The translations under genes were made by a program, and so were the position numbers. Under the pieces are notes generated by a model. That model saw nothing but the letters and a program-made list of their open reading frames with translations, searched no databases and was not told the DNA's origin. Shown here in pieces: positions 1-8,783 of a stretch of DNA of 64,000 nt. Location: assembly GCF_029433335.1 (NCBI RefSeq), contig NZ_JAQTHX010000001.1, forward strand, positions 1 through 64,000, given 5' to 3'. The stretch is from Bifidobacterium sp. ESL0745 (lineage in GTDB: Bacteria; Actinomycetota; Actinomycetes; Actinomycetales; Bifidobacteriaceae). Numbering within the stretch: the first letter of the stretch is position 1; each line of letters begins with the position of its first letter.

Positions 1-72
1 GATCCTTCCGATCCTTCCGATCCTTCCGATCCTTCCGATCCTTCCGATCCTTCCGATCCTTCCGATCCTTCC
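1..72 (+). repeat. Eight perfect tandem copies of a 9-bp unit (GATCCTTCC)
   Basis: Eight identical in-frame copies each encode Asp-Pro-Ser inside the stalk of the surface protein. Degenerate versions (GATCCGGCT, GATCCCGCC, GATCCGACC) continue to about 150. The unit is a multiple of three, so copy-number change would alter stalk length without shifting frame. The array may begin before the window. Confidence 0.95.
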
Positions 73-936
73 GATCCGGCTAATCCTGCAGATCCGGCCG
101 CCCCAGACAATCCCGCCGATCCAGATCCCGCCGATCCGACCGATCCTTCCGATCCCGACCCGACTGGCCCCACGAATCCCTCCAATCCATCTCAGCCAGT
201 CGACCCCGGCACCCCGTCAATGCCCGGAACTCCGTCTGAACCGTCCAATCCGAGTACGCCTGAGAGTCCTTCCACTCCCGGTACCCCGAGCACTCCGTCA
301 ACACCTGGAAATACCGGCACGCCTACCGCTCCTGGAACATCTGGAACATCTGCCGGCTCCGGCACCGAAACCACATCCAATGCCACAGGCACAACAAATG
401 CTTCAGTCGGATCCCATGGCCACAAGAAGCCCAGCCTTGCAGGGACATCAGCAGCTTCTAGCGAACACGGTGATTCCGATGCCTCCACGGCATCCGGCAC
501 ACAGTCTGCGTCTTCTGCCGCACGTTCAGCTACAGCGCTTGCCGACGCAGCCGGCACGAACGCCGCACAACCCGGCATGACCGTTCCCGCGGCACGGCAC
601 ACAAGCAACGGACGCCCGGCCGTAACCGCGGCTCCACGCTTGCCCGGAGGCGCCGACCGCGTCCTCGGCATGGTTCCTGCGCCACAGCCCAAGACCAAGC
701 GCACGCCGAACTGTGAACCGATCAACTTCACCATCGGCAGCGCCAGCCCGGCAGCTTACTCTTGCAGTGGGTTCGAATCACAAGCCTCCGCAGCCGCGCC
801 CAACGCCAGCAAGCAAATGCCCACATGGATAGTCCTGACCCTGTTCATGATCACCATGTTCTTCCTTGTCGCCGTCAAACGCAGCAAGAAGGAACTGCTC
901 ATCTCCCACCACCGCGGAGAAGACAACAGGAACTAG
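1..936 (+). CDS. C-terminal part of a proline/serine-rich membrane-anchored surface protein (5' end outside window)
   Basis: The reading frame is open from base 1 to the stop at 934-936, so the N-terminus lies upstream of the window. The visible part begins with Asp-Pro-Ser tripeptides encoded by identical 9-bp units. It continues as a Pro/Ser/Thr/Gly-rich stalk of the kind that spans a Gram-positive cell wall. Near the end are a basic stretch, two cysteines separated by 16 residues (codons near 712 and 763), and one hydrophobic segment starting at Met-Pro-Thr-Trp. A Lys/Arg-rich cytoplasmic tail follows. There is no LPXTG-type motif, so anchoring is probably by the transmembrane segment. The Cys-pair plus Trp-helix ending recurs in the proteins ending at 15377 and 37484. 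The ligand-binding part is not visible and function is unknown. The coding call is secure; the surface role is inferred. Confidence 0.85.
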   Translation, partial: DPSDPSDPSDPSDPSDPSDPSDPSDPANPADPAAPDNPADPDPADPTDPSDPDPTGPTNPSNPSQPVDPGTPSMPGTPSEPSNPSTPESPSTPGTPSTPSTPGNTGTPTAPGTSGTSAGSGTETTSNATGTTNASVGSHGHKKPSLAGTSAASSEHGDSDASTASGTQSASSAARSATALADAAGTNAAQPGMTVPAARHTSNGRPAVTAAPRLPGGADRVLGMVPAPQPKTKRTPNCEPINFTIGSASPAAYSCSGFESQASAAAPNASKQMPTWIVLTLFMITMFFLVAVKRSKKELLISHHRGEDNRN

Positions 937-947
937 CAACAGGCCAG

Positions 948-993
948 AGTGAGGGCCGGATCGCAACAATTTGATTGCGGTCCGGTCCTCACT
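948..993 (+). terminator. Hairpin terminator after the first surface gene
   Basis: Arms of about 20 bp (AGTGAGGGCCGGATCGC at 948-964, with a complementary arm ending at 993) surround a short AT-rich loop, 11 bp after the stop codon. No long T-run follows. The loop sequence CAACAATT recurs in the hairpin at 1873-1910. Confidence 0.7.
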
Positions 994-1296
994 CATATTC
1001 AGCCACTTCACAAAGAAACCCCTAGGCAGCTAAAGCCTGAAACCGAAGAACAAACAACCCGAACTTCACCCGTGCCTTTACTGAGTTTTGTCGTGAGAAT
1101 AACCATGCTCGGCTTCGACAGCTTCATCAACATTGCGACAAATGATGAATCTGATTAAATAAATTTGTCGAAATCATATAAAGATTGAATATTTTTATGA
1201 TAATTATTATTATAATTTATTAACAACTAACTTTAATCGATACTCATCTAAATAGCTAAATTTTTAATACTTTATGATGATAAATTACATTACAAT
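994..1296. other. AT-rich intergenic region, no gene seen
   Basis: From about 1150 the sequence is very AT-rich compared with the GC-rich housekeeping genes. A segment around 1078-1105 (ACTGAGTTTTGTCGTGAGAA) resembles one at 2189-2213 upstream of the next LRR gene, which suggests that these upstream regions were duplicated together with their genes. No convincing reading frame. Confidence 0.6.
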
Positions 1297-1806
1297 TTGC
1301 CATACATATGCAATTTGCAAGCGATCTTTCGCAGGGGGACATGGCAAATTGCATTGAAAAACACGCTTATAGACTCTGATATTTGGCGCTTTGAGGCACC
1401 GACGCCTACGCTGACACTCACGCCGAATCCGTCGCCCTCAAACCCACCAAGCACTCTTCCGTCGCCCTTGAAGCCACTGGGCACGTCTCCGACCGTCCCG
1501 TCGGCTACGCTGTCGAGCACGAACCCGGCAGCCGATCAGTCGGTCAAAACTCCAGAAACGACTGCGGCGGCACCTGGCACGCCAGAGCCGGCGACAACAG
1601 CAACGGCAACACCGAACGCAACGTGCACAACGCCCGGTTCACCGAAACCAGTAGCTGAACAACAATCGCAAACTCAGGCTTCTGCGCTGGCGCAGCTGGC
1701 CACGACCGGCAGCAGTGTCGCAGGCATCGCTCTGGCAGTCATCGCGCCGATCCTGCTGGCCGGCGCCACCGTCGGTCTGAGAAACGCCAATAGACAAAAG
1801 ACCTAG
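1297..1806 (+). pseudogene. Remnant of a sortase-anchored LRR surface protein (stalk and wall-sorting tail only)
   Basis: This open frame has no ATG and only a weak TTG at its beginning. It lacks a signal peptide and the leucine-rich-repeat region of its neighbours. What remains from about 1395 is a Pro/Thr-rich stalk ending in a cell-wall sorting signal: LATTG, a hydrophobic stretch, and the basic end RNANRQKT. The tail is nearly the same as that of the intact gene at 2557-4056 (LATTGSNVEGIALAVIA against LATTGSSVAGIALAVIA here), and the 3' flanks are also alike (GATGC...CATGAAACGT). The simplest reading is a paralogue that lost its 5' two-thirds by deletion. Expression is unlikely. It could still serve as a recombination donor for the neighbouring tail, which is inference. 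Confidence 0.7.
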
Positions 1807-1872
1807 CAATAAAGCATGATGCCGTTTTCGGCACATGAAACGTCGGAAGCCATATCATCCGCTTCACTACGA

Positions 1873-1910
1873 GAGGGCGGGCCACAACAATTCAATTGCG
1901 GCCCGTCCTC
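1873..1910 (+). terminator. Hairpin terminator after the LRR remnant
   Basis: GAGGGCGGGCC (1873-1883) pairs with GGCCCGTCCTC (1900-1910) around an AATT-containing loop, followed by TTT. The loop and stem resemble the hairpin at 948-993. Confidence 0.7.
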
Positions 1911-2556
1911 TTTACATTCATAAATCGGCAATCAGCAACCGCAGTTCCATCAACCAAGCCTTCGGCCATCGCCCCCGTACGCAAATCGTTCGAGTCGCAA
2001 TCATTCGTCCAACCGTCGATGACAACGAGGAAAACGCTGCTAAAAATTTAACTTTTCTATGGGCAATCGTGTATTGCCCGCAATCTACGGCTCTTGACCA
2101 AACAATCACAACAGCCAGGTCACCACGATCTGTCTAATTAATCTCCAGTCGCCAGGATGGTGCGTAACCCGTACCCTAACCTGCATCTTCACTGAGTTTA
2201 TGCTGTGAGAAATAACAGTCCATTTCGCCAAATTAATCGTCATTGCAGAAAATGAATATCACAATTATGCAATTTCATTTAATGTATTTAAATAAATATG
2301 GATATTTTACATTAATTTCTAACGTAATTAATTAATAAATGATATAGCTCGATAATCTTTTAAATGACAAGTTTTTTTAACCTTTTATGTGAAAAATTTA
2401 AGTTACGATTTATTAGACAGACGAAATTTTGCACGCAATCTTTTACAAAGGGAATATAGCAAAGTTACGTTTGCGGAACGTACCCGTAGAACTGGTATTC
2501 AGTGCTTTGAGATATTTGTCAGAAGGCCAGCAGTCAGGTATAAAGAAAGGACAAAA
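1911..2556. other. Long AT-rich leader region, no gene seen
   Basis: About 650 bp without a convincing gene. The part from 2225 to 2400 is strongly AT-rich and probably holds the promoter of the LRR gene at 2557. The frame is open upstream of 2557 from 2389, but it lacks a ribosome-binding site and its translation does not look like a signal peptide. Confidence 0.6.
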
Positions 2557-4056
2557 ATGCACTTACTGCCCATTTCTCCCGGCAAAGCGTTCAAGCGTTT
2601 GGCAACCGTGGGAGTCACCATCACCGCTGCCGCGGCACTGCTGTTGCCGCTGTCCAGCGCCACCGCCGACGAGCCGAGCGCGCAAGACGGCTGCACCGTC
2701 GGCACCTCTACAATCGCCGAATGCTTCCCGGACCAGCACCTTGCAGCAGTCGTCGCAACCGCGGCGGGCGGCGGCGCCACGACTGCCTCACCATTCACGC
2801 AGCACATGGTCGACACCATAACAACGATTAGCCACTATAATGCAGGGGTTACCAGCCTTGAAGGAATCAACCTTCTCACCCATCTGACAGATCTAGAACT
2901 TGCAGATAGTAAAATCCACGATCTCTCACCGATCAGGACAATGACGCAACTCCAGAAGATTGATTTCTCAGGCTACGATCCCGGCACTAACCAATTTACC
3001 GACATTTCTGCGTTGACTAACCTCACTAACCTTACCTATATCGATCTGTCGCCAATTAGTCCCAGCTACACCCGAACCTCGGAGACCAACGCCATCATGG
3101 ACTTGTCGCCGCTGAGAGGCCATACACAACTTGAGAACCTTTATCTACAAAATAACAGCATCAGGGATATCTCACCGCTTCACGGCATCATCGACAAACC
3201 CGGTCATCCAATCTACCTCCACTTGGACGGCAATGTAACGGTACTGCCCAAATCCAGATCATCAACCTCCACCAGCATCGAAACCGCAAAGGACTTAAAC
3301 GGAGAATATATCACGCCCCTTGTGTTCTACCCAACTGATAAGGGCCACTATGATCCAAGCACGGGGCGAGTGACATGGACAGGGCTCGCTCCTGAGTCTA
3401 CAGTCTCTCTGTACTACAAATCAGCTGATATAGCATGCGCCTGTACTCAGCCAAAAAATTTGGAAGGAAGAATCGAACAAACTCTTCCTAGAGTCGACGC
3501 CCCAACTCCTCCGGTGACAACGCCTCCGGTGACAACCCCTCCAAGCACTAATCCTCCGGTGACAACCCCTCCAAGCACGACGCCACCAAGCACGACGCCA
3601 CCAAGCACGACTCCGCCGGTGACAACCCCTCCAAGCACAATCCCGCCGGTGACAACCCCTCCAAGCACTAATCCTCCGACCACGACACCGTCTGAGAACC
3701 CGCCGAGCACCAACCCGCCGGCCACACCTCCGAGCTGCAATCCGCCGAGCGCTAACCCACCAAACTCGTCGACTACCACGCCGACATCCACGCTTCCGGA
3801 ATGCAACCCGCCGAGCACTCAGTCAGACAAGGCCCCCGGCACACCTACGGCAACACCAAACGCAACGACCGCAACGACTGACTCGCCAAAGCAAGCAGCC
3901 GATCAACAGCCGCAAGCCCAGGCATCCGCACCGACGCAGCTGGCCACAACCGGCAGCAATGTCGAAGGCATCGCTCTGGCGGTTATCGCATTGATTCTGT
4001 TGGCCTGCGCCGCCATCGGTTTGAAAAGCCTGAAACGGCACCAAGCCGAGCGATAG
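2557..4056 (+). CDS. Internalin-like LRR surface protein with sortase tail
   Basis: A 499-residue secreted protein. The start at 2557 is chosen because it follows an AAGAAAGGAC ribosome-binding site and gives a clean signal peptide (basic N-terminus, Ala/Leu core, Ala-Asp-Glu end near residue 38). Cys46 and Cys56 frame a motif ending CFPD that matches the cap region of internalin-type LRR proteins. About four LRRs follow (LTDLELADSKIHDLSPI, LTYIDLSPI, LENLYLQNNSIRDISPL). A Pro-Pro-Val/Ser-Thr-Thr stalk runs from about residue 310. The wall-sorting signal starts at Leu462 (LATTG), with a hydrophobic helix and the basic end KSLKRHQAER. A sortase should link it to peptidoglycan. Ligand unknown; an adhesin role is inferred from the family. 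LRR number is small for an internalin. Confidence 0.88.
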   Translation: MHLLPISPGKAFKRLATVGVTITAAAALLLPLSSATADEPSAQDGCTVGTSTIAECFPDQHLAAVVATAAGGGATTASPFTQHMVDTITTISHYNAGVTSLEGINLLTHLTDLELADSKIHDLSPIRTMTQLQKIDFSGYDPGTNQFTDISALTNLTNLTYIDLSPISPSYTRTSETNAIMDLSPLRGHTQLENLYLQNNSIRDISPLHGIIDKPGHPIYLHLDGNVTVLPKSRSSTSTSIETAKDLNGEYITPLVFYPTDKGHYDPSTGRVTWTGLAPESTVSLYYKSADIACACTQPKNLEGRIEQTLPRVDAPTPPVTTPPVTTPPSTNPPVTTPPSTTPPSTTPPSTTPPVTTPPSTIPPVTTPPSTNPPTTTPSENPPSTNPPATPPSCNPPSANPPNSSTTTPTSTLPECNPPSTQSDKAPGTPTATPNATTATTDSPKQAADQQPQAQASAPTQLATTGSNVEGIALAVIALILLACAAIGLKSLKRHQAER

Positions 4057-4167
4057 GCACGATGCGGCTTCCAGCGCATGAAACGTGTTGGGAGCCGCAT
4101 TCCCGCTTCACAGTTAGGAGCCGTCTTTCGCTTTACAAGCTAAGAGCGATCGTTCCTAACGATTAAG

Positions 4168-4219
4168 CAACGCCCCGATTATCAAGCAACGAAAGTTGCA
4201 TTCGATAATCGGGGCGTTG
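4168..4219 (+). terminator. Strong hairpin terminator after the LRR gene
   Basis: Perfect 16-bp arms (CAACGCCCCGATTATC at 4168-4183 and its complement at 4204-4219) with a 20-nt loop. A second, weaker hairpin built on GATGCGGCTTCC / GGGAGCCGCATT lies at about 4062-4102, just after the stop codon. Confidence 0.85.
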
Positions 4220-4645
4220 TCATATCTAAACCCACACCAGCCGCTTTTACATCTAAGCCGTCGGAGTAACCAAGAGGCAAACTCCCCCCTGTTGGTTTGC
4301 TCACAAACCCAAAAAATAAAAATCTATTGATTATCTATTGTTTGTTTACTTTTCCAGATAAAGAACCTAAATACATCCAAGATAACAATATCAAGTATTT
4401 ATAATCATTATCTATCGATAATTTTTGCGGTAGTTTCCTTTTGCAGACATCTGTCAAAAAACGATAACTCAAGTTACACTGTAATCCAACAACGTAACTT
4501 CTACACGCTGCTTCTTTATGATTTGCGCGTTTGATTTTGCACATACAAACATAAAAACGTATTGCTCTCTACTGCACGGGTATCCAGCAGGAACAAACCG
4601 TAAGAGGCACAAAAGACCGAAAACGACCTAGAGGAAGGCCCAACT
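4220..4645. other. AT-rich leader upstream of the third LRR gene
   Basis: Non-coding and AT-rich, especially 4300-4560. It presumably contains the promoter for the gene at 4646; a GAGGAAGG ribosome-binding site lies at about 4631-4638. No other feature recognised. Confidence 0.6.
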
Positions 4646-5492
4646 ATGCCAAAAGTGCACAAAAGCACCTTCAAACACCTGGCGGCCATGGGAATTGCCG
4701 CCATCTCCGCAATGGTACTGCTTCTTCCGCTATCCAACGCCAACGCCGAAGAGCCCAGTGCACAAAGCACCTGTACCATCGGCACTTCGACTATCACCGA
4801 CTGCTTCCCGGACGAAGGACTGCGCTTCGAAGTGATGAGCGCCATAGGTCATGCATCACCAACAGACACGCTGACGCAGGCAAAGGCAAACAGGGTAGTA
4901 CAGATCAATATGCACAGCCCCAGCCTTGTCACGGACATCAGCGCGCTGCAATATTTCACCAATCTCACCTTTCTGAGGCTTAAAAGCGACGGATCCGCCA
5001 GTTCGTTCAGCGACATCACGCCGAACGGCTCCAGTCCCGAACTCATCCCAAACACCACACCGACGTTGGGAACAATCCCGACGCTGGGCACCACGCCTAC
5101 GTTGACGTCTGACCCCCCGCGACCCTACATCCACTCCGACGTCGGGCGCGCAAACTCCGGCAACAGAATCGCAAAAGCAGCCGGCAACGCAACAAACACA
5201 GGACAAGGAACTGAGCCAGACGCAAGTCACGGTGCAAGGACAGCAGAAGCAGACACAAACGACCGAGCAGGCTCAAGCATCCGCGCAACAGCGAGCGCAA
5301 GTGGCCAAGCAGTCGCCAGAACAGACACAGGCGCAAGCGACCGAGCAGGCTCAGGAGCAGGCTTCAGGGCAAGCGAAGCTCGCAACGACCGGCAGCAGTA
5401 TCACCGTCATCGTCGGCGTGCTTGCGATGACGCTGGTGTCCGGTCTGGCACTCGTAATCATCAACAAGCGCAGGGCCTCGGCTCAACACTAG
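4646..5492 (+). pseudogene. Internalin-like surface protein split by a frameshift at a C6 run
   Basis: The first frame starts at 4646 with a good signal peptide. Cys43-x9-Cys53-Phe-Pro-Asp marks the internalin-type cap, followed by part of one LRR (residues about 95-112) and a Thr-Pro-Thr-Leu stalk. After the run of six C at 5113-5118 this frame gives an Arg/Ala-rich sequence unlike a surface protein. The +1 frame instead continues as TPRDPTSTPTSGAQTP, then a Gln-rich stalk, and ends at 5492 with a normal sorting signal (LATTG, hydrophobic helix, NKRRASAQH). Removing one C joins the frames into one protein of about 281 residues. As written, the product lacks its wall anchor and ends at 5509. 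The shift may be decay, slippage-based phase variation, or a sequencing error in the homopolymer. Confidence 0.8.
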
Positions 5493-5520
5493 TTCCAATG
5501 AGCACGTAGTACGTTCGAAT

Positions 5521-5567
5521 AAAAGCGGCATCCCTGGATGAGCAAATCGCCCACAGGTACCGCTTTT
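5521..5567 (+). terminator. Hairpin terminator after the split LRR gene
   Basis: AAAAGCGG (5521-5528) pairs with CCGCTTTT (5560-5567), with extra pairing inside (CCTG/CAGG). It lies 29 bp after the stop of the tail frame. Confidence 0.65.
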
Positions 5568-6080
5568 CGCATTCCCAGCGCGCATTCTCGCCGACACCGC
5601 ACGTTCGCCTCTTCGAACATATGATCACATATTGAAGTCGAAAATGCACATTCACAATTACCAAACGGATTTCGTCGTATCGATCCCGCCATACCTTCCA
5701 ATTCGACGCCAGAGTCTTTCGCTATCGGAAAAATCAAAGCAAAAATGCCAAAATTTTTTAATCACCGTTCTTTTTACCTATCAGTAAATGGAATTGTTAT
5801 ACTACTCAGCAACTCAACTGAACATCAAACGTTCTAATAATCATTAAAATCATGTTGACCGTTTGTAGCGAGATAGACAAGAATACCGGTATATCAACAA
5901 TTTCCTTACTAAAAATAATCAAAATCCGATAAACTCTCTCCGCAAACGTCAAATTCTTTTATTTTTTACTTTCCGGCATCAAAATCGACGAAAAAATACG
6001 CTAGAATCATAATTCATCTGCATCTTCACGACGGTTCACATACGACACGTCGCAAAGAATACGAATGAAAGTGTTGAATC
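5568..6080. other. AT-rich leader upstream of the long LRR gene
   Basis: About 500 bp without a convincing gene, strongly AT-rich from 5740 to 6010. It probably carries the promoter of the gene at 6081. No other structure identified. Confidence 0.6.
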
Positions 6081-8426
6081 ATGAAAGAGATTCGTCAGGG
6101 GCTTTCCCATGTCAACCATGGAATCAAGCACGCCGTATATGTCATTATGTCTATTGTCCTGGCCATCTCGATGTTCATCGCGATGTCGGTCACTGACAGT
6201 CAAGCCTTTGCAGTGACCGTCACCTCGCAAAGTGGGAGTGGGAGCGGAAGTGCGCCCGCAAGTGGAAGCGGGAGCGGGAGTGCGTCTGCGAACGGAAGCG
6301 GGAGCGGAAGTGGATCCGCGAGCGCCAGTCCCTCAACAGGCAACGCAAATCCCCCTACTGATGCAAATCCCCCTACTGATGCAAATCACCCCACCAACGC
6401 AAATCCTCCTACGGACGCAAATCCACCTACGGACGCAAATCCACCTACGGACGCAAATCCACCCGCTGATACAAATCACCCCACCGATTCTCCCTCGAAC
6501 CCGAATCCTCCCTCGAACCCGAATCCTCCCTCGAACGCGAAGCCCCCAATCGACGTCAATCCCCCAACCAACGACACCAAGCCTTCCGATAGTGCATGCA
6601 TCGTCGGCAGCTCAACCATCGCCCAATGTTTCCCCGACCATAACCTCGCGGCCATGGTGGCAGAAATCACGACCGGCAGCGCCTCCAACACAGATCAAAC
6701 ATTCAGCAAATACAAAATCGAACAGGCCAGGATGATTCGATATGGCTCCGGCAAATCCATTACCAATCTCTCCGGCCTGCAATATCTCACCGATCTGACG
6801 TATCTCGACGTAAGCGGCAATCAGATCAGCGACATCACACCGATAAGCAACCTTACAAAGCTGACAACGCTGAACCTCAGCAACAACCGTATTAGCAACA
6901 TAGCAGCCGTCAGCAACCTCACCAAACTCGAGACAATCGATTTGGACAACAACCAGATCAGCGACCTCACCCCGCTCGACAGGCTCGTCAATTTGGCCAG
7001 TTCTCGATTCGGCGGTGGCGAGATAAATCTCAAAACGCTGAATCTCAGTCATAACGAAATCAATAACCTAAGCCCGCTGAAACTTGATCCGGAAACCCGC
7101 AGCAACCTTACCGACCTTGATCTGAGCCAAAATAACATCACCGACGTAACACCATTGGCCAGTCTTTATGCTCTGGTAAACCTCAACCTCTCCAAAAACC
7201 ACATCGTCAGTCTCCAACCATTCACAAGTACCGTCGACGATATCCCGCTCAGCAATGCCCAATCCTTGGATCTCAGCAACAACGACATCACCGATCCGCA
7301 GCCGCTGAAAGATCTCCATCACGCCGGCATCAACCTTGCGAACAACAACATCAGCGATTGCAGTGCCTTTAAAGACAAAGGAGACGGAGACCTCAATCTG
7401 CAAAACAACCGCATCAGCGACATCACGCCGCTTTACAGCCTGATCTATAATTCAACGAACTATATAAGCGCGACGATAACGCTGGACGGCAATCAGATTC
7501 TCGATGTCTCGCCGCTCAAAAATATCCCAGACGTCCATACCGTAAGTCTTAAGAACCAACACATCACATTGCCGGAACAAACCGTATCCGCAAAGCCCAA
7601 GACGCCAACGACGACAACGGTTCCTGCTGCACAATCCGAATCTGAACCTTCGCCGCAATCCGCAGCACCCACATTTGACCCTTCCTCCCTTTTGCGATCC
7701 GCGACTTCCAACGTCAGTCTGCCCACGGCCAAGACGAAGTGCGGCACGTACGTGGCCCCGAAGAACATCACCCCGGCCTCGGGAGTCTACAATCCAGACA
7801 CCGGAACCGTGACCTGGAGCGATTTGGATAGTTCCGTACACGACGTTTCCCTCACTTTTGACACCACGATACCGTGCCCCTGCAGTGCCCCAGTCCAATA
7901 CAATGGCAATGTCTCGCAGTTGTTGCGTTTCATAGTGCCGACGCCGACGCCGAATCCGAATCCGAATCCGAACCCGGAGCCCGGTCCCAGCCCTACGCCT
8001 ACTCCAAGCCCAACGCCGACGCCAACGCCCGGTCCGACGCCGCCGAATCCGAGTCCGACGCCAACGAACCCGAATCCGTCACCAAATCCAGCGCCTGGCC
8101 CTTCTAACCCGAAACCCACGCCAATCACGCCACCCTCAACCCCAGGAAACGGCACAACCGTTCCCCCCACTTCGACGCAAAATCCAAGTGTGCCTACAAG
8201 CGCAGCTCCGAATCAGCCCACACCTCATCCGGTCCATGTCTCGGCACCTCCTTCAACACACCCAACGCCTATGGCTGCAAAGGCGCCTGAGCCAATACTG
8301 GCTGCCACCGGCGCCATCATCGACTATGCGGCCTGTGTCGGATTGGTTTTCCTTGCGGCCGGCATCATGATCGGCGTGAGCAAAAAGTCCCGGAAATCCG
8401 ACCCATCGCCAACAAAAACCCTTTGA
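6081..8426 (+). CDS. Long internalin-like LRR surface protein with LAATG sorting signal
   Basis: A 781-residue protein. An N-terminal hydrophobic stretch (residues about 18-42, ending AFA) acts as signal peptide. A Gly-Ser repeat and an Asn-Pro-Pro-Thr-Asp-Ala repeat precede the cap motif Cys173-x9-Cys183-Phe-Pro-Asp. An array of about ten 22-residue LRRs of the internalin type follows (for example LTTLNLSNNRISNIAAVSNL). After it comes a domain with GVYNPDTGTVTW and two further cysteines, of which CPCS resembles the CACT in the 2557 protein. A Pro/Asn/Ser stalk leads to the sorting signal LAATG at Leu740 with helix and basic tail SKKSRKS. This is the most complete member of the local family. 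A role in binding host or mucosal partners is inferred, not shown. Confidence 0.9.
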   Translation: MKEIRQGLSHVNHGIKHAVYVIMSIVLAISMFIAMSVTDSQAFAVTVTSQSGSGSGSAPASGSGSGSASANGSGSGSGSASASPSTGNANPPTDANPPTDANHPTNANPPTDANPPTDANPPTDANPPADTNHPTDSPSNPNPPSNPNPPSNAKPPIDVNPPTNDTKPSDSACIVGSSTIAQCFPDHNLAAMVAEITTGSASNTDQTFSKYKIEQARMIRYGSGKSITNLSGLQYLTDLTYLDVSGNQISDITPISNLTKLTTLNLSNNRISNIAAVSNLTKLETIDLDNNQISDLTPLDRLVNLASSRFGGGEINLKTLNLSHNEINNLSPLKLDPETRSNLTDLDLSQNNITDVTPLASLYALVNLNLSKNHIVSLQPFTSTVDDIPLSNAQSLDLSNNDITDPQPLKDLHHAGINLANNNISDCSAFKDKGDGDLNLQNNRISDITPLYSLIYNSTNYISATITLDGNQILDVSPLKNIPDVHTVSLKNQHITLPEQTVSAKPKTPTTTTVPAAQSESEPSPQSAAPTFDPSSLLRSATSNVSLPTAKTKCGTYVAPKNITPASGVYNPDTGTVTWSDLDSSVHDVSLTFDTTIPCPCSAPVQYNGNVSQLLRFIVPTPTPNPNPNPNPEPGPSPTPTPSPTPTPTPGPTPPNPSPTPTNPNPSPNPAPGPSNPKPTPITPPSTPGNGTTVPPTSTQNPSVPTSAAPNQPTPHPVHVSAPPSTHPTPMAAKAPEPILAATGAIIDYAACVGLVFLAAGIMIGVSKKSRKSDPSPTKTL

Positions 8427-8500
8427 GCATAGGGCAGCGTCCGTTCTTCTCTGCCTGAAGAACCCTCGCAGCAACGTTCCATGCTCATTGATGTAACAAG

Positions 8501-8536
8501 AAGGTGCGGCAGCTATCTGTATAGCTGCCGCACCTT
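8501..8536. terminator. Perfect-stem bidirectional terminator
   Basis: Arms AAGGTGCGGCAGCTAT (8501-8516) and its exact complement (8521-8536) with a 4-nt loop. It lies between the plus-strand LRR gene and a minus-strand gene remnant, so it could end transcription from both sides. Confidence 0.9.
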
Positions 8537-8576
8537 CAATTCACACAAGCAATGACAATGCTATTGTTCACTGAGA

Positions 8577-8783
8577 TTACTGATCACTGCTCAATGCTTC
8601 TTCTCGCCTCTTCTTGGCCAGCACGAGATAAAGTCCCCAGAACAAGCAACGTGAACACCACCAACTCAGCCACCATTCCTGTCGGGCACGGCTTCCCATC
8701 TCGTGGAATTATCATGGTCGAACAGGACCCATCCCGACGCCAACAAATTGTACAGATCCGCATTGAGGCTGAAACCACGGGTT
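8577..8783 (-). pseudogene. Possible minus-strand membrane/surface gene remnant cut by the IS element
   Basis: Reading the minus strand away from the insertion element gives two short tail-like translations. One contains CPTG, a hydrophobic stretch and basic residues, ending at 8584. The other contains WWLSWW, a hydrophobic stretch and LAKKRREEALSSDQ, ending at 8577. Either resembles the C-terminal anchor of a surface protein, but neither has a start and nothing upstream is left. The call rests only on this general pattern and on the position next to a bidirectional terminator. Confidence 0.35.

Noticed and set aside
1835..2137. A 100-codon frame downstream of the LRR remnant
   Set aside because: It spans the terminator hairpin at 1873-1910, has no ribosome-binding site, and its translation resembles no protein.
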